Source of the DNA: an uncultured Bacilli bacterium
Lineage (GTDB): Bacteria > Bacillota_I > Bacilli_A > RF39 > UBA660
Direction of reading: 5' to 3'
DNA: 62,188 nucleotides
Assembly (NCBI GenBank): GCA_947629235.1
Contig: CANRCX010000006.1
Span: forward strand, 1-62,188
Part shown: positions 35,791 through 43,872 of the stretch, one piece after another
How the letters are laid out: every line of letters begins with the position of its first letter
How positions within the stretch are numbered: position 1 is the stretch's first letter
Position numbers and translations under genes: made by a program
Notes under the pieces: model-generated
What the model saw: only the letters and a program-made list of their open reading frames with translations
What the model was told of the DNA's origin: nothing
Database searches by the model: none

Positions 35791-36221
35791 AATACCATAC
35801 TCCTTATAAATCCAAAAATTATTCCAAATACTACTCCATATAAGATAATACTACCAGTAAGTTTAAATATAGTAGCCCCAATACCTTTAATAAATCCTTC
35901 ACTCTTAGCATCCATTGCACTACTTGTCATAGTATTAGCAAATCCAGTTGATGGCACTATTAATCCACACTTACATATACTTAAAATTTTATCAAATACA
36001 CCAAGTCCTGTAAGTATAGAACCAATTAATATAAATGTCATAAATGTAAATAAATATGCATCACTTAAAGTACAATTTAACATTTTCATAAATACTTCTG
36101 TTAGTATTTGTCCAATTAGTCCAATAAATCCACCACTTATAAAAGAAACTAACATACTTTTAGATACATCTTCTTCTACAATAGTTTTCTTTATCAGTTC
36201 ATCATATTCTTTATTATTCAT
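35787..36221 (-). CDS. spoVAC: Stage V sporulation protein AC
   Basis: 144-residue membrane subunit of the SpoVA channel, reported to act as a mechanosensitive pore in Bacillus. Several hydrophobic helices are seen, with SGGFIGLIGQ, ILIGSILTGLGVFDKI and GLIVPSTGFANTMTSSAMDA. The ATG at 36221 is favoured, with GGGTG 6-7 bases before; the GTG at 36230 lies in that site. It heads spoVAC-AD-AEB, the minimal SpoVA set. Confidence 0.95.
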   Translation of the reverse strand: MNNKEYDELIKKTIVEEDVSKSMLVSFISGGFIGLIGQILTEVFMKMLNCTLSDAYLFTFMTFILIGSILTGLGVFDKILSICKCGLIVPSTGFANTMTSSAMDAKSEGFIKGIGATIFKLTGSIILYGVVFGIIFGFIRSMVL

Positions 36222-36271
36222 GAAGTTCACCCATTTTTAGTTTTAACTAATAATATAAAAAAATGCATAAA

Positions 36272-36307
36272 AAAAAGAGTTAATTTTGTCTTTTACTTTT
36301 AACTCTT
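36272..36307 (-). terminator. Terminator of the DUF1653 gene
   Basis: AGAGTTAA / TTAACTCT stem with a long A-rich loop and eight Ts on the minus strand. The stem lies within the 3' end of the gene. Confidence 0.65.
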
Positions 36308-36510
36308 ACTAATTCAAATTTATATTTTTGATCATTTTTATTTACTTCTTCAATAAAAGATTTATAACTTCTAACCCATAATTTACCATCTTCATAAAGA
36401 GCTCTATATATAACCATTTTCTCTAGTGTTTCACAGTCTAATGCAATATCTTCAACTATATAGTAGTCTCCTTTAAAATGTTTATAAATTCCATTTACTT
36501 CTACTTCCAT
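36280..36510 (-). CDS. DUF1653 family protein
   Basis: 76 residues matching the DUF1653 pattern: G.Y.HFKG.YY.V..IA.....E..V.YRALY.DG..WVR....F. It is a small beta-rich domain of unknown function, widespread in bacteria. GGTG lies 7 bases before the ATG. Single-gene unit between spoVAC and the plus-strand micropeptide. Confidence 0.9.
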   Translation of the reverse strand: MEVEVNGIYKHFKGDYYIVEDIALDCETLEKMVIYRALYEDGKLWVRSYKSFIEEVNKNDQKYKFELVRVKSKRQN

Positions 36511-36561
36511 AATATCACCAATTTAATTATATATAATTTAATAAATTTAATCAAATAAAAC

Positions 36562-36590
36562 TCGACATAATATATAAATTATATTAAAAT
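36562..36590 (+). promoter_or_regulatory. Promoter of the micropeptide gene
   Basis: TCGACA, 17 bases, TAAAAT, ending about 40 bases before the micropeptide ATG. Confidence 0.55.
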
Positions 36591-36630
36591 AATTTTATAT
36601 TAAAATTCTTATATGAAAGGAAACAATAAA

Positions 36631-36696
36631 ATGATTGTTTTAGTTATAATTCTTGCTATGTGGATAGCTTTATGTGATTATTCAAAGAAAAAATAG
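36631..36696 (+). CDS. 21-residue hydrophobic micropeptide
   Basis: MIVLVIILAMWIALCDYSKKK is read here as an ATG frame with AAAGGA 10 bases upstream and a promoter 40 bases away. Fifteen hydrophobic residues are followed by a charged KKK tail, the layout of single-pass membrane micropeptides, including type I toxins and regulators of membrane complexes. It ends 39 bases before the DUF3800 gene and could be its leader peptide. It could also be a chance frame; its compositional logic and promoter argue for expression. Confidence 0.5.
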   Translation: MIVLVIILAMWIALCDYSKKK

Positions 36697-36735
36697 CATT
36701 ATATTTAGTTAAAATAAAGAAAGTAAGGTGATATA

Positions 36736-37449
36736 ATGAAAAATAAATACAATGTTTATATTGATGAATCAGGTGATGAAGGTATACGTAAAGGTTCTAA
36801 ATACTTTATATTAACAGCATTAATTGTAAATGAAAACATTGATCTAGAAACTGCTAAAAATGTAGATATTATAAAACAAAATTTAGAAATGAATATAAAA
36901 GATCAATTACATTGGAAATTATTAAAAGGTAAACCTAACAAAAATATGATAATGGATATAATTAGTGGTTTAGATATATTAATTATTAATGTTATTGTTG
37001 ATACAAAATGCATTAATATTATACCATCAGCTAACGTATATAATTATTTTAGTGGATACTTATATGAAAGAATATGTTGGTATATGAAAGAAAAAAATGG
37101 AGAGGCGAATATTAATATTAGTTCAAGAGGAAATCTCTCTAAAGAAAGCTTAAGTGAATATTTAAATAAAAATAATCATAAAAAATTTAATATTGATGTA
37201 AACTATATAAAATCTATTAAAATTATTCCGAATGGAAAGAAAAGACTTCTTCAATTGGCTGATTGTTGTTGTAGTGCTTTATTTCAAGCATTAAAATATA
37301 ATAATGAAATTCATTTTGATTACATAAAAAAAATTAAAGATAAAATTTATTGTAAAAATAATAATTATTTAAGTTATGGCTTAAAATTAGTGCCAAGTAA
37401 TAGTCAATCATCTGAATTACATTCACTAATAATTTATATAGAAAAATAA
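36736..37449 (+). CDS. DUF3800 family protein
   Basis: 237 residues. Opens with YNVYIDESGDEG followed by YFILTALIV, the DUF3800 signature with acidic residues (Asp-Glu-Ser-Gly) at the end of the first strand. A later LQLADCCCSALFQ segment carries the second acidic site (QLAD). The fold is thought to be RNase H-like. These proteins are often found in phages, islands and defence loci, but activity is not established. AAGGTG lies 6-7 bases before the ATG. Three consecutive cysteines (CCC) are unusual. Its stop touches the 3' end of a convergent small RNA. Confidence 0.85.
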   Translation: MKNKYNVYIDESGDEGIRKGSKYFILTALIVNENIDLETAKNVDIIKQNLEMNIKDQLHWKLLKGKPNKNMIMDIISGLDILIINVIVDTKCINIIPSANVYNYFSGYLYERICWYMKEKNGEANINISSRGNLSKESLSEYLNKNNHKKFNIDVNYIKSIKIIPNGKKRLLQLADCCCSALFQALKYNNEIHFDYIKKIKDKIYCKNNNYLSYGLKLVPSNSQSSELHSLIIYIEK

Positions 37450-37547
37450 AAAAGTGAGCTTTCCCCTGCCTGAAGGAACCCACAAGTCATGCTTGCTGGT
37501 ATAAATTACTTATACCCTTCAGCTATTCAGCGAACTACTCACTCACT
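37448..37547 (-). ncRNA. Structured ~100-nt RNA of unknown family
   Basis: A promoter TTGACA-17-TAATAT with extended -10 lies directly upstream, and a closing stem AGUGAG/CUCACU followed by six Us forms the end. Inside, CUGAAGG pairs with CCUUCAG and encloses two hairpins, GGUAUAA/UUAUACC and CAAG/CUUG. There is no ORF. It does not look like SRP RNA, 6S, tmRNA or RNase P. The GC content is clearly above the surroundings. The 125 bases upstream of its promoter (37583-37708) hold nothing I can identify. Confidence 0.75.
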
Positions 37548-37553
37548 AATCAA

Positions 37554-37582
37554 ATATTATCATAAAAAATAATATTTGTCAA
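37554..37582 (-). promoter_or_regulatory. Promoter of the 100-nt RNA
   Basis: Minus strand TTGACA, 17 bases ending in TGA, TAATAT (extended -10). Predicted start near 37547. Confidence 0.8.
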
Positions 37583-37708
37583 TTATAGTATATGTATATT
37601 ATTTAATTATATGCAATATTATTTTAGTATTGTTAAAAAGTATATTTTATTAATGTACAATTGATAGATAATTTAATATTTATATATAAGTACAAACTTT
37701 TTTTAAAT

Positions 37709-37731
37709 TAAAAAATTCCCTTTATGGGAAT
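37709..37731 (-). terminator. Terminator of tRNA-Glu
   Basis: TTCCC / GGGAA stem with an ATAAA loop and six Ts, 12 bases after the tRNA CCA end. Confidence 0.8.
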
Positions 37732-37742
37732 AAATTACTATT

Positions 37743-37819
37743 TGGTGACCTGTATGGGGTTTGAACCCATGAATGCAAGATTGAGAATCTTGTGTGTTAA
37801 ACCACTTCACCAACAGGCC
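37743..37819 (-). tRNA. tRNA-Glu, anticodon CUC
   Basis: The cloverleaf is complete: acceptor GGCCUGU/ACAGGUC, D arm GUG/CAC, anticodon stem CAAGA/UCUUG with loop UUCUCAA (anticodon CUC, reading GAG), T arm AUGGG/CCCAU with UUCAAAC, and encoded CCA. The acceptor and D-arm layout closely resembles Bacillus tRNA-Glu(UUC). A CUC isoacceptor is unexpected in such an A+T-rich genome, where UUC alone normally reads both Glu codons. Confidence 0.93.
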
Positions 37820-37823
37820 AATT

Positions 37824-37862
37824 AAAAAGTTCTATTTAATAATATCATAAAAATAGAACTTT
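37824..37862 (-). terminator. Terminator of the lipoprotein gene
   Basis: AAAGTTCTATTT / AAATAGAACTTT perfect 12-bp stem followed by TT and a T-rich tract. The tRNA promoter overlaps this hairpin. Confidence 0.75.
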
Positions 37863-37867
37863 AACAA
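37839..37867 (-). promoter_or_regulatory. Promoter of tRNA-Glu
   Basis: Minus strand TTGTTA, 17 bases ending in TGA, TATTAT (extended -10), 20 bases before the tRNA. Confidence 0.6.
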
Positions 37868-37876
37868 TAACTAATT

Positions 37877-38227
37877 TTAATTGCTGCTTTCTTTAAATTC
37901 AATTTTATCTGAAGAAACAATATTCTTTTTAAACCAATCTTGTTTTTCTTTACTATTATCTTGTAATTCAACTACTATTTTACCATTATCAGTATCAATA
38001 TAATAAGTAACAACATTATCATAATCATGATTTGCTAAATAATCTCCGATTTTAGTCGCGATATCTCCTAATTCTGTAATTTCTTCAGCACTAAGAGAAG
38101 TACCAGATTCTTCTATTTCTTCATTTTGATTGTTATTATTTGTTTTATTTTCTTCTTTATCTTTACAAGCTGTTAAAGATAAACACATTATTAATGATAA
38201 AAATAATAATAAAAATTTTTTCTTCAT
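37877..38227 (-). CDS. Small lipoprotein, unknown
   Basis: 116 residues. A signal peptide with lipobox LTAC (Cys near residue 21) marks it for diacylglyceryl modification and membrane anchoring. An Asn/Glu-rich linker follows. The C-terminal ~70 residues (ITELGDIATKIGDYL...VVTYYIDTDNGKIVVEL) look like a small alpha/beta domain of unknown role. AGGTG precedes the ATG. It is monocistronic with a strong terminator. Confidence 0.85.
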   Translation of the reverse strand: MKKKFLLLFLSLIMCLSLTACKDKEENKTNNNNQNEEIEESGTSLSAEEITELGDIATKIGDYLANHDYDNVVTYYIDTDNGKIVVELQDNSKEKQDWFKKNIVSSDKIEFKESSN

Positions 38228-38313
38228 TTTTTATTCACCTCTACTATTATTAGTTTACTAAAATATGAATTAAAAATCTATAATATTTTGAATATTTCAC
38301 ATAATTAATACAT

Positions 38314-39381
38314 TTATTCAAGTGTAAATTCAGCAGTAATTAAATGATCTTTTGCTTCTCCACTTTCACTAGTACTTGTAACTATTCTATATGTTCCACT
38401 ATCTAATTTTCCATATAAATACTCCCAATTTATATCAAATTCTAATGGATGACTTTCATTTACTTTATAACCAATCAAATTACAAACTACTTCATGTTCA
38501 ATTTCTAGTTTTACCCATTTATTATTTTCTTTCTTTTCAATATAATAGCACTTACCATAAATATTATCTCTATTACTATAATCAGTAATTATAATGGTAG
38601 CACTAGTATTTGTAAGTGTACCTTCTTTAATTACCATTTTAACACCATCTAAATCATTTTTTTTAGATGCGCATATACCATCTACTAATTTTCTTTCTCC
38701 AGATATATAAATATTATTATCTCCATCTATTACATTACATACCATTACATAAAAGTCAGTATCCCCATATTTCTTTTTATGCTTGTCATATTTATATAAT
38801 GTAGAACCACCATCTCTATAAACTTCTTCTACTTCTAAATTCTTTACTAATTCTTCAATAGTTAGTCCATTATAAGCTATTTCATCAAATAAATATTTTA
38901 CTTCACCTTTTTCTTTATAAAAAATATTTATAGAATAATTAACAATTCTTCCATCATCAAGAGTAGAACCCCAACTAAAAGTTTCTTTACTTTTACATAT
39001 TTTTATTTCATCTTCTTCATCTTTATAAGCAACTATAAATATTCCCGTAAAAGTTAATACTAATACTATTAAAAAACTAAAAATATATAATGCTTTCTTT
39101 TTAATATTTTTTATTTTTTTATTTGAATAATTAATTGTATATTTTAGTGATTCATCACTTTCTTTTGTATTTAATTTTTTACCAAGTAAAAGTTCATTTA
39201 CACTAATATCTAATTCTTCACTTAATGGTATTAATAATGATATATCTGGCATATAATTACCATTTTCCCATCTAGATACAGTTTTACCAGTAACCCCTAA
39301 TCTCCTTCCTAATTCTTCTTGAGTTAAATTTTTATTTTTACGAGATGATGCTATAAATTTTCCTACCTTATCTAAATCCAT
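38314..39381 (-). CDS. XRE-family regulator with membrane-anchored outer domain
   Basis: 355 residues. Residues 1-70 form a helix-turn-helix of the Cro/CI type (IASSRKNKNLTQEELGRRLG, then VSRWENGNYMPDISLL). A Lys-rich segment and one membrane helix (ALYIFSFLIVLVLTFTGIFI) occupy about 95-120. The remaining ~230 residues are outside and beta-rich with a few cysteines. It is a one-component membrane-bound regulator layout. The ATG at 39381 is set by AAAGGAG 6 bases before; the longer frame adds an unsupported MCYHINR stretch. Target genes unknown; the lipoprotein gene downstream is a candidate. Confidence 0.85.
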   Translation of the reverse strand: MDLDKVGKFIASSRKNKNLTQEELGRRLGVTGKTVSRWENGNYMPDISLLIPLSEELDISVNELLLGKKLNTKESDESLKYTINYSNKKIKNIKKKALYIFSFLIVLVLTFTGIFIVAYKDEEDEIKICKSKETFSWGSTLDDGRIVNYSINIFYKEKGEVKYLFDEIAYNGLTIEELVKNLEVEEVYRDGGSTLYKYDKHKKKYGDTDFYVMVCNVIDGDNNIYISGERKLVDGICASKKNDLDGVKMVIKEGTLTNTSATIIITDYSNRDNIYGKCYYIEKKENNKWVKLEIEHEVVCNLIGYKVNESHPLEFDINWEYLYGKLDSGTYRIVTSTSESGEAKDHLITAEFTLE

Positions 39382-39463
39382 AATTATCTCCTTTCTGTTT
39401 ATATGATAGCACATAATCTTAAAAAATTATTACCCATAAACCACGAAAAAAGAATAAAATAAA

Positions 39464-39490
39464 AAAACTTATGAGTTTTTCATAAGTTAT
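39464..39490 (-). terminator. Terminator of tig
   Basis: AACTTATGA / TCATAAGTT stem with an AAAAC loop and a T-run, overlapping the tig stop. Confidence 0.85.
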
Positions 39491-40740
39491 TTATCTTCTC
39501 CAGTTACAACTTTCATTGCTTTTTTCATAAGTAAATCATATTTGAATAATTCTTTTGATCCAATTTCTTTTTCGAATTCTTCTCTTGACATTCCATATTC
39601 TTTACTAGTTTCATTTAATCCATTTTCAAGTTCTTCATCACTAACTTCTAATTTTTCTTTTTGTACAATAGCATCCATCATTAATCTATAACCAATTCTT
39701 CTATTTGCTTCTGGTTTTAATGTATTTTTGAATGCATCCATATTAGAATTAGTATACTTTAAATAATCTTCAATATTTAATCCTTGATATTGTAATTTTT
39801 CACTGAATTCTCTTGTTAATCTATTAACTTCATCTTCAGTCATTTCTTCTGGAATTTCAAATTTAGAGTTTTCAACTACTTTATCTAAACATTTAAATAA
39901 GTAATCATCTTCAGTTTGTTTTTCTTTTTCATGAGTTAAATTTTCTTTAATGTATTTCTTTAAATCATCTAAACTTTCTACTCCACCAACATTTAAGTCT
40001 TCAAAAAATTCTTTATTAAATTCTGGGAATACTTTTTCTTTTACTTCTTTTACTTCTACTTTAAATACAACTCTTTGACCTCTAAGTTCATCTGAATGAT
40101 AATTTTCTGGGAATGTAACTTTTACATCCTTTTTATCACCTTTTTTAAGACCAACTAATGCTTCTTCAAATCCTGGAATAAATGTATGAGATCCTATTTC
40201 TAAACTATAATCTTTTCCAGCTCCACCTTTAAATGCTTTATCATCTAAGAAACCTTCAAAATCAATTACAGCAATCATACCTTCTTTAATTTTAACTTTG
40301 TCATCTAAAGTTTTCATTTCAGCAAATTGTTCTTTTAAATGTCCAAGTTCATGTTCAATTTCTTCATCACTAACTTCAACTTTTTCTTTTTTAATTCCTA
40401 AATTTTTATATTTACCAAGTTCAACATCTGGAGTTGAAACTAATGTAAATTCTATTTCTACTTTGTCTTTTGAAATATCTTTAATATCAATTTGTGGTGT
40501 AGCAGCTGGTGTAATAGTTTCTTTATCACTTAATAGTTTTGCATATAGAATATCTACAGCCATGTCAATAGCATCCATGAATAATGCTTCTACTCCTACT
40601 TTTTTAACATAGACATCATATGGCACTTGACCTTTTCTAAATCCATCCATTTTGATTTCTTTTTTCTTTTTGCCATAAGCATCATGTAAACAATCTTTCC
40701 ATTCTTTTCCTTCTAATTTTAATGTATAACTTTTTTTCAT
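39487..40740 (-). CDS. tig: Trigger factor
   Basis: 417-residue ribosome-associated chaperone and prolyl isomerase. The N-terminal ribosome-binding part has GFRKGQVPYDVYVKKVG (the tail-exit docking motif). The FKBP-like middle has IDFEGFLDDKAFKGG and IPGFEEALVGLKKGD. The C-terminal helical arms complete the family length. GGGAGG precedes the ATG closely. Confidence 0.97.
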   Translation of the reverse strand: MKKSYTLKLEGKEWKDCLHDAYGKKKKEIKMDGFRKGQVPYDVYVKKVGVEALFMDAIDMAVDILYAKLLSDKETITPAATPQIDIKDISKDKVEIEFTLVSTPDVELGKYKNLGIKKEKVEVSDEEIEHELGHLKEQFAEMKTLDDKVKIKEGMIAVIDFEGFLDDKAFKGGAGKDYSLEIGSHTFIPGFEEALVGLKKGDKKDVKVTFPENYHSDELRGQRVVFKVEVKEVKEKVFPEFNKEFFEDLNVGGVESLDDLKKYIKENLTHEKEKQTEDDYLFKCLDKVVENSKFEIPEEMTEDEVNRLTREFSEKLQYQGLNIEDYLKYTNSNMDAFKNTLKPEANRRIGYRLMMDAIVQKEKLEVSDEELENGLNETSKEYGMSREEFEKEIGSKELFKYDLLMKKAMKVVTGEDK

Positions 40741-40775
40741 ATTTCCTCCCTTGTTATAAATTAAATGTTATCAAA

Positions 40776-40796
40776 AAAGGATATTTTATTATCCTA
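40776..40796 (-). terminator. Terminator of greA
   Basis: AGGATA / TATCCT stem with an A/T loop and six Ts, overlapping the greA stop. Confidence 0.8.
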
Positions 40797-41259
40797 TTGC
40801 TACTATTTTAACTGAATAAACACCATCTGGTGATGCTACTTCTACTGTATCTCCAACTTTTTTACCCATTATTGCTGCTGCAATTGGACTTTCATTAGAG
40901 ATTTTATTGTTAAATGGATCAGCTTCTTGACTACCAACTATTTTATAACTTTCAGTATCATCATCATCTTCATACTTAAGTTCTACTTGGCATCCAATTC
41001 CAACTTTACCATCATTATCACTTTTATCTATTACAGTTGCATGTTCAAGTGCATACTCTACTTCTAAAATTCTTTTTTCTAAGTTAGCTTGATCTTCTCT
41101 TGCTTGCTCGTATTCACTATTTTCAGACAAGTCTCCAAGAGCTCTAGCTTCTTTTAGGGTTTGTGTAACTTCTTCCCTTTTAGTTGTTTTTAAATAATGA
41201 AGTTCATTTTCAAGTTCTAAATACCCTTCACTTGTTAAAAATATTTCTTTCTTTTTCAT
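40789..41259 (-). CDS. greA: Transcription elongation factor GreA
   Basis: 156 residues. Two-helix coiled coil (GYLELENELHYLKTTKREEVTQ, given in parts: LENELHYLK and AREDQANLEKRILEVE) carrying the tip acidic residues DLSENSEYE that stimulate RNA polymerase transcript cleavage, followed by the FKBP-like C-terminus (SPIAAAIMGKKVGD). It has its own TTGACA-17-TATCAT promoter, with the -35 inside the end of the upstream trhP2 gene. Confidence 0.97.
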   Translation of the reverse strand: MKKKEIFLTSEGYLELENELHYLKTTKREEVTQTLKEARALGDLSENSEYEQAREDQANLEKRILEVEYALEHATVIDKSDNDGKVGIGCQVELKYEDDDDTESYKIVGSQEADPFNNKISNESPIAAAIMGKKVGDTVEVASPDGVYSVKIVAIG

Positions 41260-41293
41260 GTGCTTTAAGCCACCTCTTTCTCATTACCAAAAA

Positions 41294-41322
41294 ATGATAC
41301 TACTAAATCACTATTTTGTCAA
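41294..41322 (-). promoter_or_regulatory. Promoter of greA
   Basis: Minus strand TTGACA, 17 bases, TATCAT, about 35 bases before the greA start. Confidence 0.8.
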
Positions 41323-42494
41323 GATATTTGTACTCTTAGGATATCATTTTCACATACCTTAAATGGTATTTTCACTTTAACAATTTCCTGTGCATGACAA
41401 GCTGAATCCACGTTCTCATTATCACTATTTATAATATATTCAATTTTAAATTTTTGTACCACTGTATTAGGTCCAAAAACTTCAACAATGTCTCCTACAC
41501 TAAATTTATTTCTCTGTTCAACTACTGCTTCATGAGTTTCTTCATTATAAGATAAAACTAGTCCTAAAAAGTCTTTATTACTTACTTCTTCTCTTCCTGT
41601 GAAATATTGACCATCAACACCTGGATTTCCATTATAAAATTGACTTATATTTTCACGATTTGAAACTCTATTTAATACTTTTTTATAATAAGCAATATCA
41701 TCATTAGTAAGTGTATTATTTATTTTTTTATCCATTATAGTTCTATATGCATTTGCTACAGTTGCTATATAATATAAACTTTTCATTCTACCTTCTATTT
41801 TATATGATTCTATTTTTAAATCCATCATATCACTTATATAATCTATCATATTTAAATCTTTAGAAGAAAATGCATAATCATGATTAGTATTATTATCAAA
41901 TGTAAATCTACATACTTGTGAGCATCCACCTCTATTAGAGTCTCTTAGTGTTACATAATTTGACATAACACATCTTCCACTATAGCTAGTGCACATAGCT
42001 CCATGTATAAATACTTCTACTTCAGTATCTATATTTTCTTTTATATTTTTAATATCTTCTCTTGAACATTCACGAGCTAGAACTACTCTATAAGCACCTA
42101 AACTTTTATAAAATTTAACTGCTTCTAAATTAGTAATTGATTTTTGAGTAGATATAAAAAATGGAGTTTTTAATTTTAATCTTTTAATTGCTTCTATTAC
42201 AGCAAAATCACTTACTATAAATGAATCTATATTAATATTATCTAATTCTTTTAAATAACTATCTAAATTTTCTAAATCAACATTATGAAAAATCATATTT
42301 ACTGTAACATATACTTTTTTATTTAATTTGTGAGCAAATTCTACGCCTTCTTTTATTTCATCTAAACTAAAATTATTAGCATTTGCTCTTAGGCTATAAT
42401 TATATCCACCAATATATACAGCATCAGCTCCATAAATACATGCAAATTTAAGTCTATTTAAATCCCCAGCAGGTAATAATAATTCATATTTCAT
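41319..42494 (-). CDS. trhP2: Peptidase-U32 family tRNA hydroxylation protein (TrhP2/YrrO)
   Basis: 391 residues. U32 family members of this subgroup take part in prephenate-dependent 5-hydroxylation of wobble uridine in tRNA. Family features: LLPAGDLNRLKFACIYGADAVYIGG, FIHGAMCTSYSGRCVMSNY and SNRGGCSQVCRF with the clustered cysteines that may bind an Fe-S cluster, plus the C-terminal beta domain. The ATG overlaps the stop of trhP1 (TAATG). Neighbouring trmR, which methylates the product, fits the pathway. Confidence 0.93.
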   Translation of the reverse strand: MKYELLLPAGDLNRLKFACIYGADAVYIGGYNYSLRANANNFSLDEIKEGVEFAHKLNKKVYVTVNMIFHNVDLENLDSYLKELDNINIDSFIVSDFAVIEAIKRLKLKTPFFISTQKSITNLEAVKFYKSLGAYRVVLARECSREDIKNIKENIDTEVEVFIHGAMCTSYSGRCVMSNYVTLRDSNRGGCSQVCRFTFDNNTNHDYAFSSKDLNMIDYISDMMDLKIESYKIEGRMKSLYYIATVANAYRTIMDKKINNTLTNDDIAYYKKVLNRVSNRENISQFYNGNPGVDGQYFTGREEVSNKDFLGLVLSYNEETHEAVVEQRNKFSVGDIVEVFGPNTVVQKFKIEYIINSDNENVDSACHAQEIVKVKIPFKVCENDILRVQIS

Positions 42495-43300
42495 TATAAA
42501 TCACCTACCTTATATTTAATATCATGTTCTAAGAAATAATAATCACTATCTATTAAATTACATAAATTCTCATTATTTAAACTATCTAATATTATTTTTT
42601 TAGATATATCATTTATATCAGTAAAATCAATTATTAAATTTAAATTAGATAATTCATTTAAATATTTAGATGCACAAAATATTCTATTATATCTTACTAT
42701 ACTTCCATCATTTTCTTCTTTTACTTCAAGTGTTTTTTTACTAACTATTTCTTTAATATTATATTTATTATTATCACTATCTATATTAAAATATTTATTA
42801 AAGTTAGATACTAAATGTCTTCTTGAATACATAAGTATATTTTTAGAAGTATAAAAATAATATAAATTACTCTTAGTATTATTTTTAATATCTTTTATTT
42901 CATCAATCATTAAATCATTATTAATAACTACATTTTTAATATCTAAATCATATAAAAAATTAACAGCTTTATAATTAGATAAAATATGATTTTCATATAG
43001 CACTAATCTATCTTTATCTATTATATTTAAAAGACCTATATCTTCTATAATAAACTTAATATTTTTATTAAATTTATTATATATTTTTTTAAATTCATAA
43101 ATATTTAAATGTAAAAATTTATTCATAATTACATATATTTCATAATTAGAAGATAAATTATTTATTTCATCTATATCAAAATATACATCATATCCAATTG
43201 AATAATCTTTTAAAGGCAAAATAAAAGTATTTAAATTAAAACTTTCGTATAATTTAAAATCTTTATCATTTGGAATAATTAAATATTTTTTCTCTTGCAT
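42494..43300 (-). CDS. trhP1: Divergent peptidase-U32-like protein (TrhP1/YrrN position)
   Basis: 268 residues, shorter than the usual ~300 and very A+T-biased. Sequence likeness to U32 proteins is low: only the overall TIM-barrel-like strand pattern and RRHLVSNFNKYF near the C-terminal third are suggestive. The assignment rests mainly on position between trmR and the clear U32 gene, the order in Bacillus (yrrM-yrrN-yrrO). It overlaps trmR by 22 bases at its start. It may act as the partner subunit of TrhP2. Confidence 0.75.
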   Translation of the reverse strand: MQEKKYLIIPNDKDFKLYESFNLNTFILPLKDYSIGYDVYFDIDEINNLSSNYEIYVIMNKFLHLNIYEFKKIYNKFNKNIKFIIEDIGLLNIIDKDRLVLYENHILSNYKAVNFLYDLDIKNVVINNDLMIDEIKDIKNNTKSNLYYFYTSKNILMYSRRHLVSNFNKYFNIDSDNNKYNIKEIVSKKTLEVKEENDGSIVRYNRIFCASKYLNELSNLNLIIDFTDINDISKKIILDSLNNENLCNLIDSDYYFLEHDIKYKVGDL

Positions 43301-43872
43301 ACTCCTAATGTATCTCCTACTTCTATATATGTTACATCAAATTCTTGATTATTATTTAAAAAATCAATAAATTTTTCTATTTTTCTTACCATTTGTCTTA
43401 AATTTCTACTTTTAATTTCACTACTTTTACCAACATATCCATGAAAAGATAAATTATCTATTATGATAATACCATTTGAATTTAAGTTTTCTTTAAATTT
43501 ATTAAAGAACTTTAGATTTTGTGATTTAGCTGCATCAATAATAACTAAATCAAATTTATCTTTTATATTAATGTTTTCAGCATCATCATGAATTAATTTA
43601 ATATTTGAAAGATTTGATAATTTTACATTATTTATAGCTATTAAATATCTATTATTATCTCTTTCAATACTAGTTATATTTTTAACTTTATTATTATTTG
43701 CAAAGCATATTGTTGAGTAAGCTATTGCTGTACCTATTTCTAATATGCTTTCTATGTTATTTTCATTTATTATGTTTATTATTGTATTAATTGTATCTTC
43801 ACTCATAATTGGAACATTATTTTCATTTCCATAAGTTTTTATATCGTTAATTAACTCTCGTATTCTATCCAT
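43279..43872 (-). CDS. trmR: tRNA 5-hydroxyuridine O-methyltransferase (TrmR/YrrM)
   Basis: 197 residues. SAM-dependent class I methyltransferase: ILEIGTAIAYSTICFA (motif I), TSIERDNNRY, LIHDDAENI, FDLVIIDAAKSQN, IIIDNLSFHG. This is the family that converts 5-hydroxyuridine to 5-methoxyuridine at tRNA wobble positions in Bacillus; it is also close to caffeoyl-CoA O-methyltransferases. The conserved synteny with two U32-type genes supports the tRNA role. It overlaps both neighbours by about 22 bases. Confidence 0.92.
   Translation of the reverse strand: MDRIRELINDIKTYGNENNVPIMSEDTINTIINIINENNIESILEIGTAIAYSTICFANNNKVKNITSIERDNNRYLIAINNVKLSNLSNIKLIHDDAENINIKDKFDLVIIDAAKSQNLKFFNKFKENLNSNGIIIIDNLSFHGYVGKSSEIKSRNLRQMVRKIEKFIDFLNNNQEFDVTYIEVGDTLGVCKRKNI

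Noticed and set aside
36231..36279. Sigma-G promoter for spoVAC
   Set aside because: A TGCAT-like -35 exists but no acceptable -10 at the right distance.
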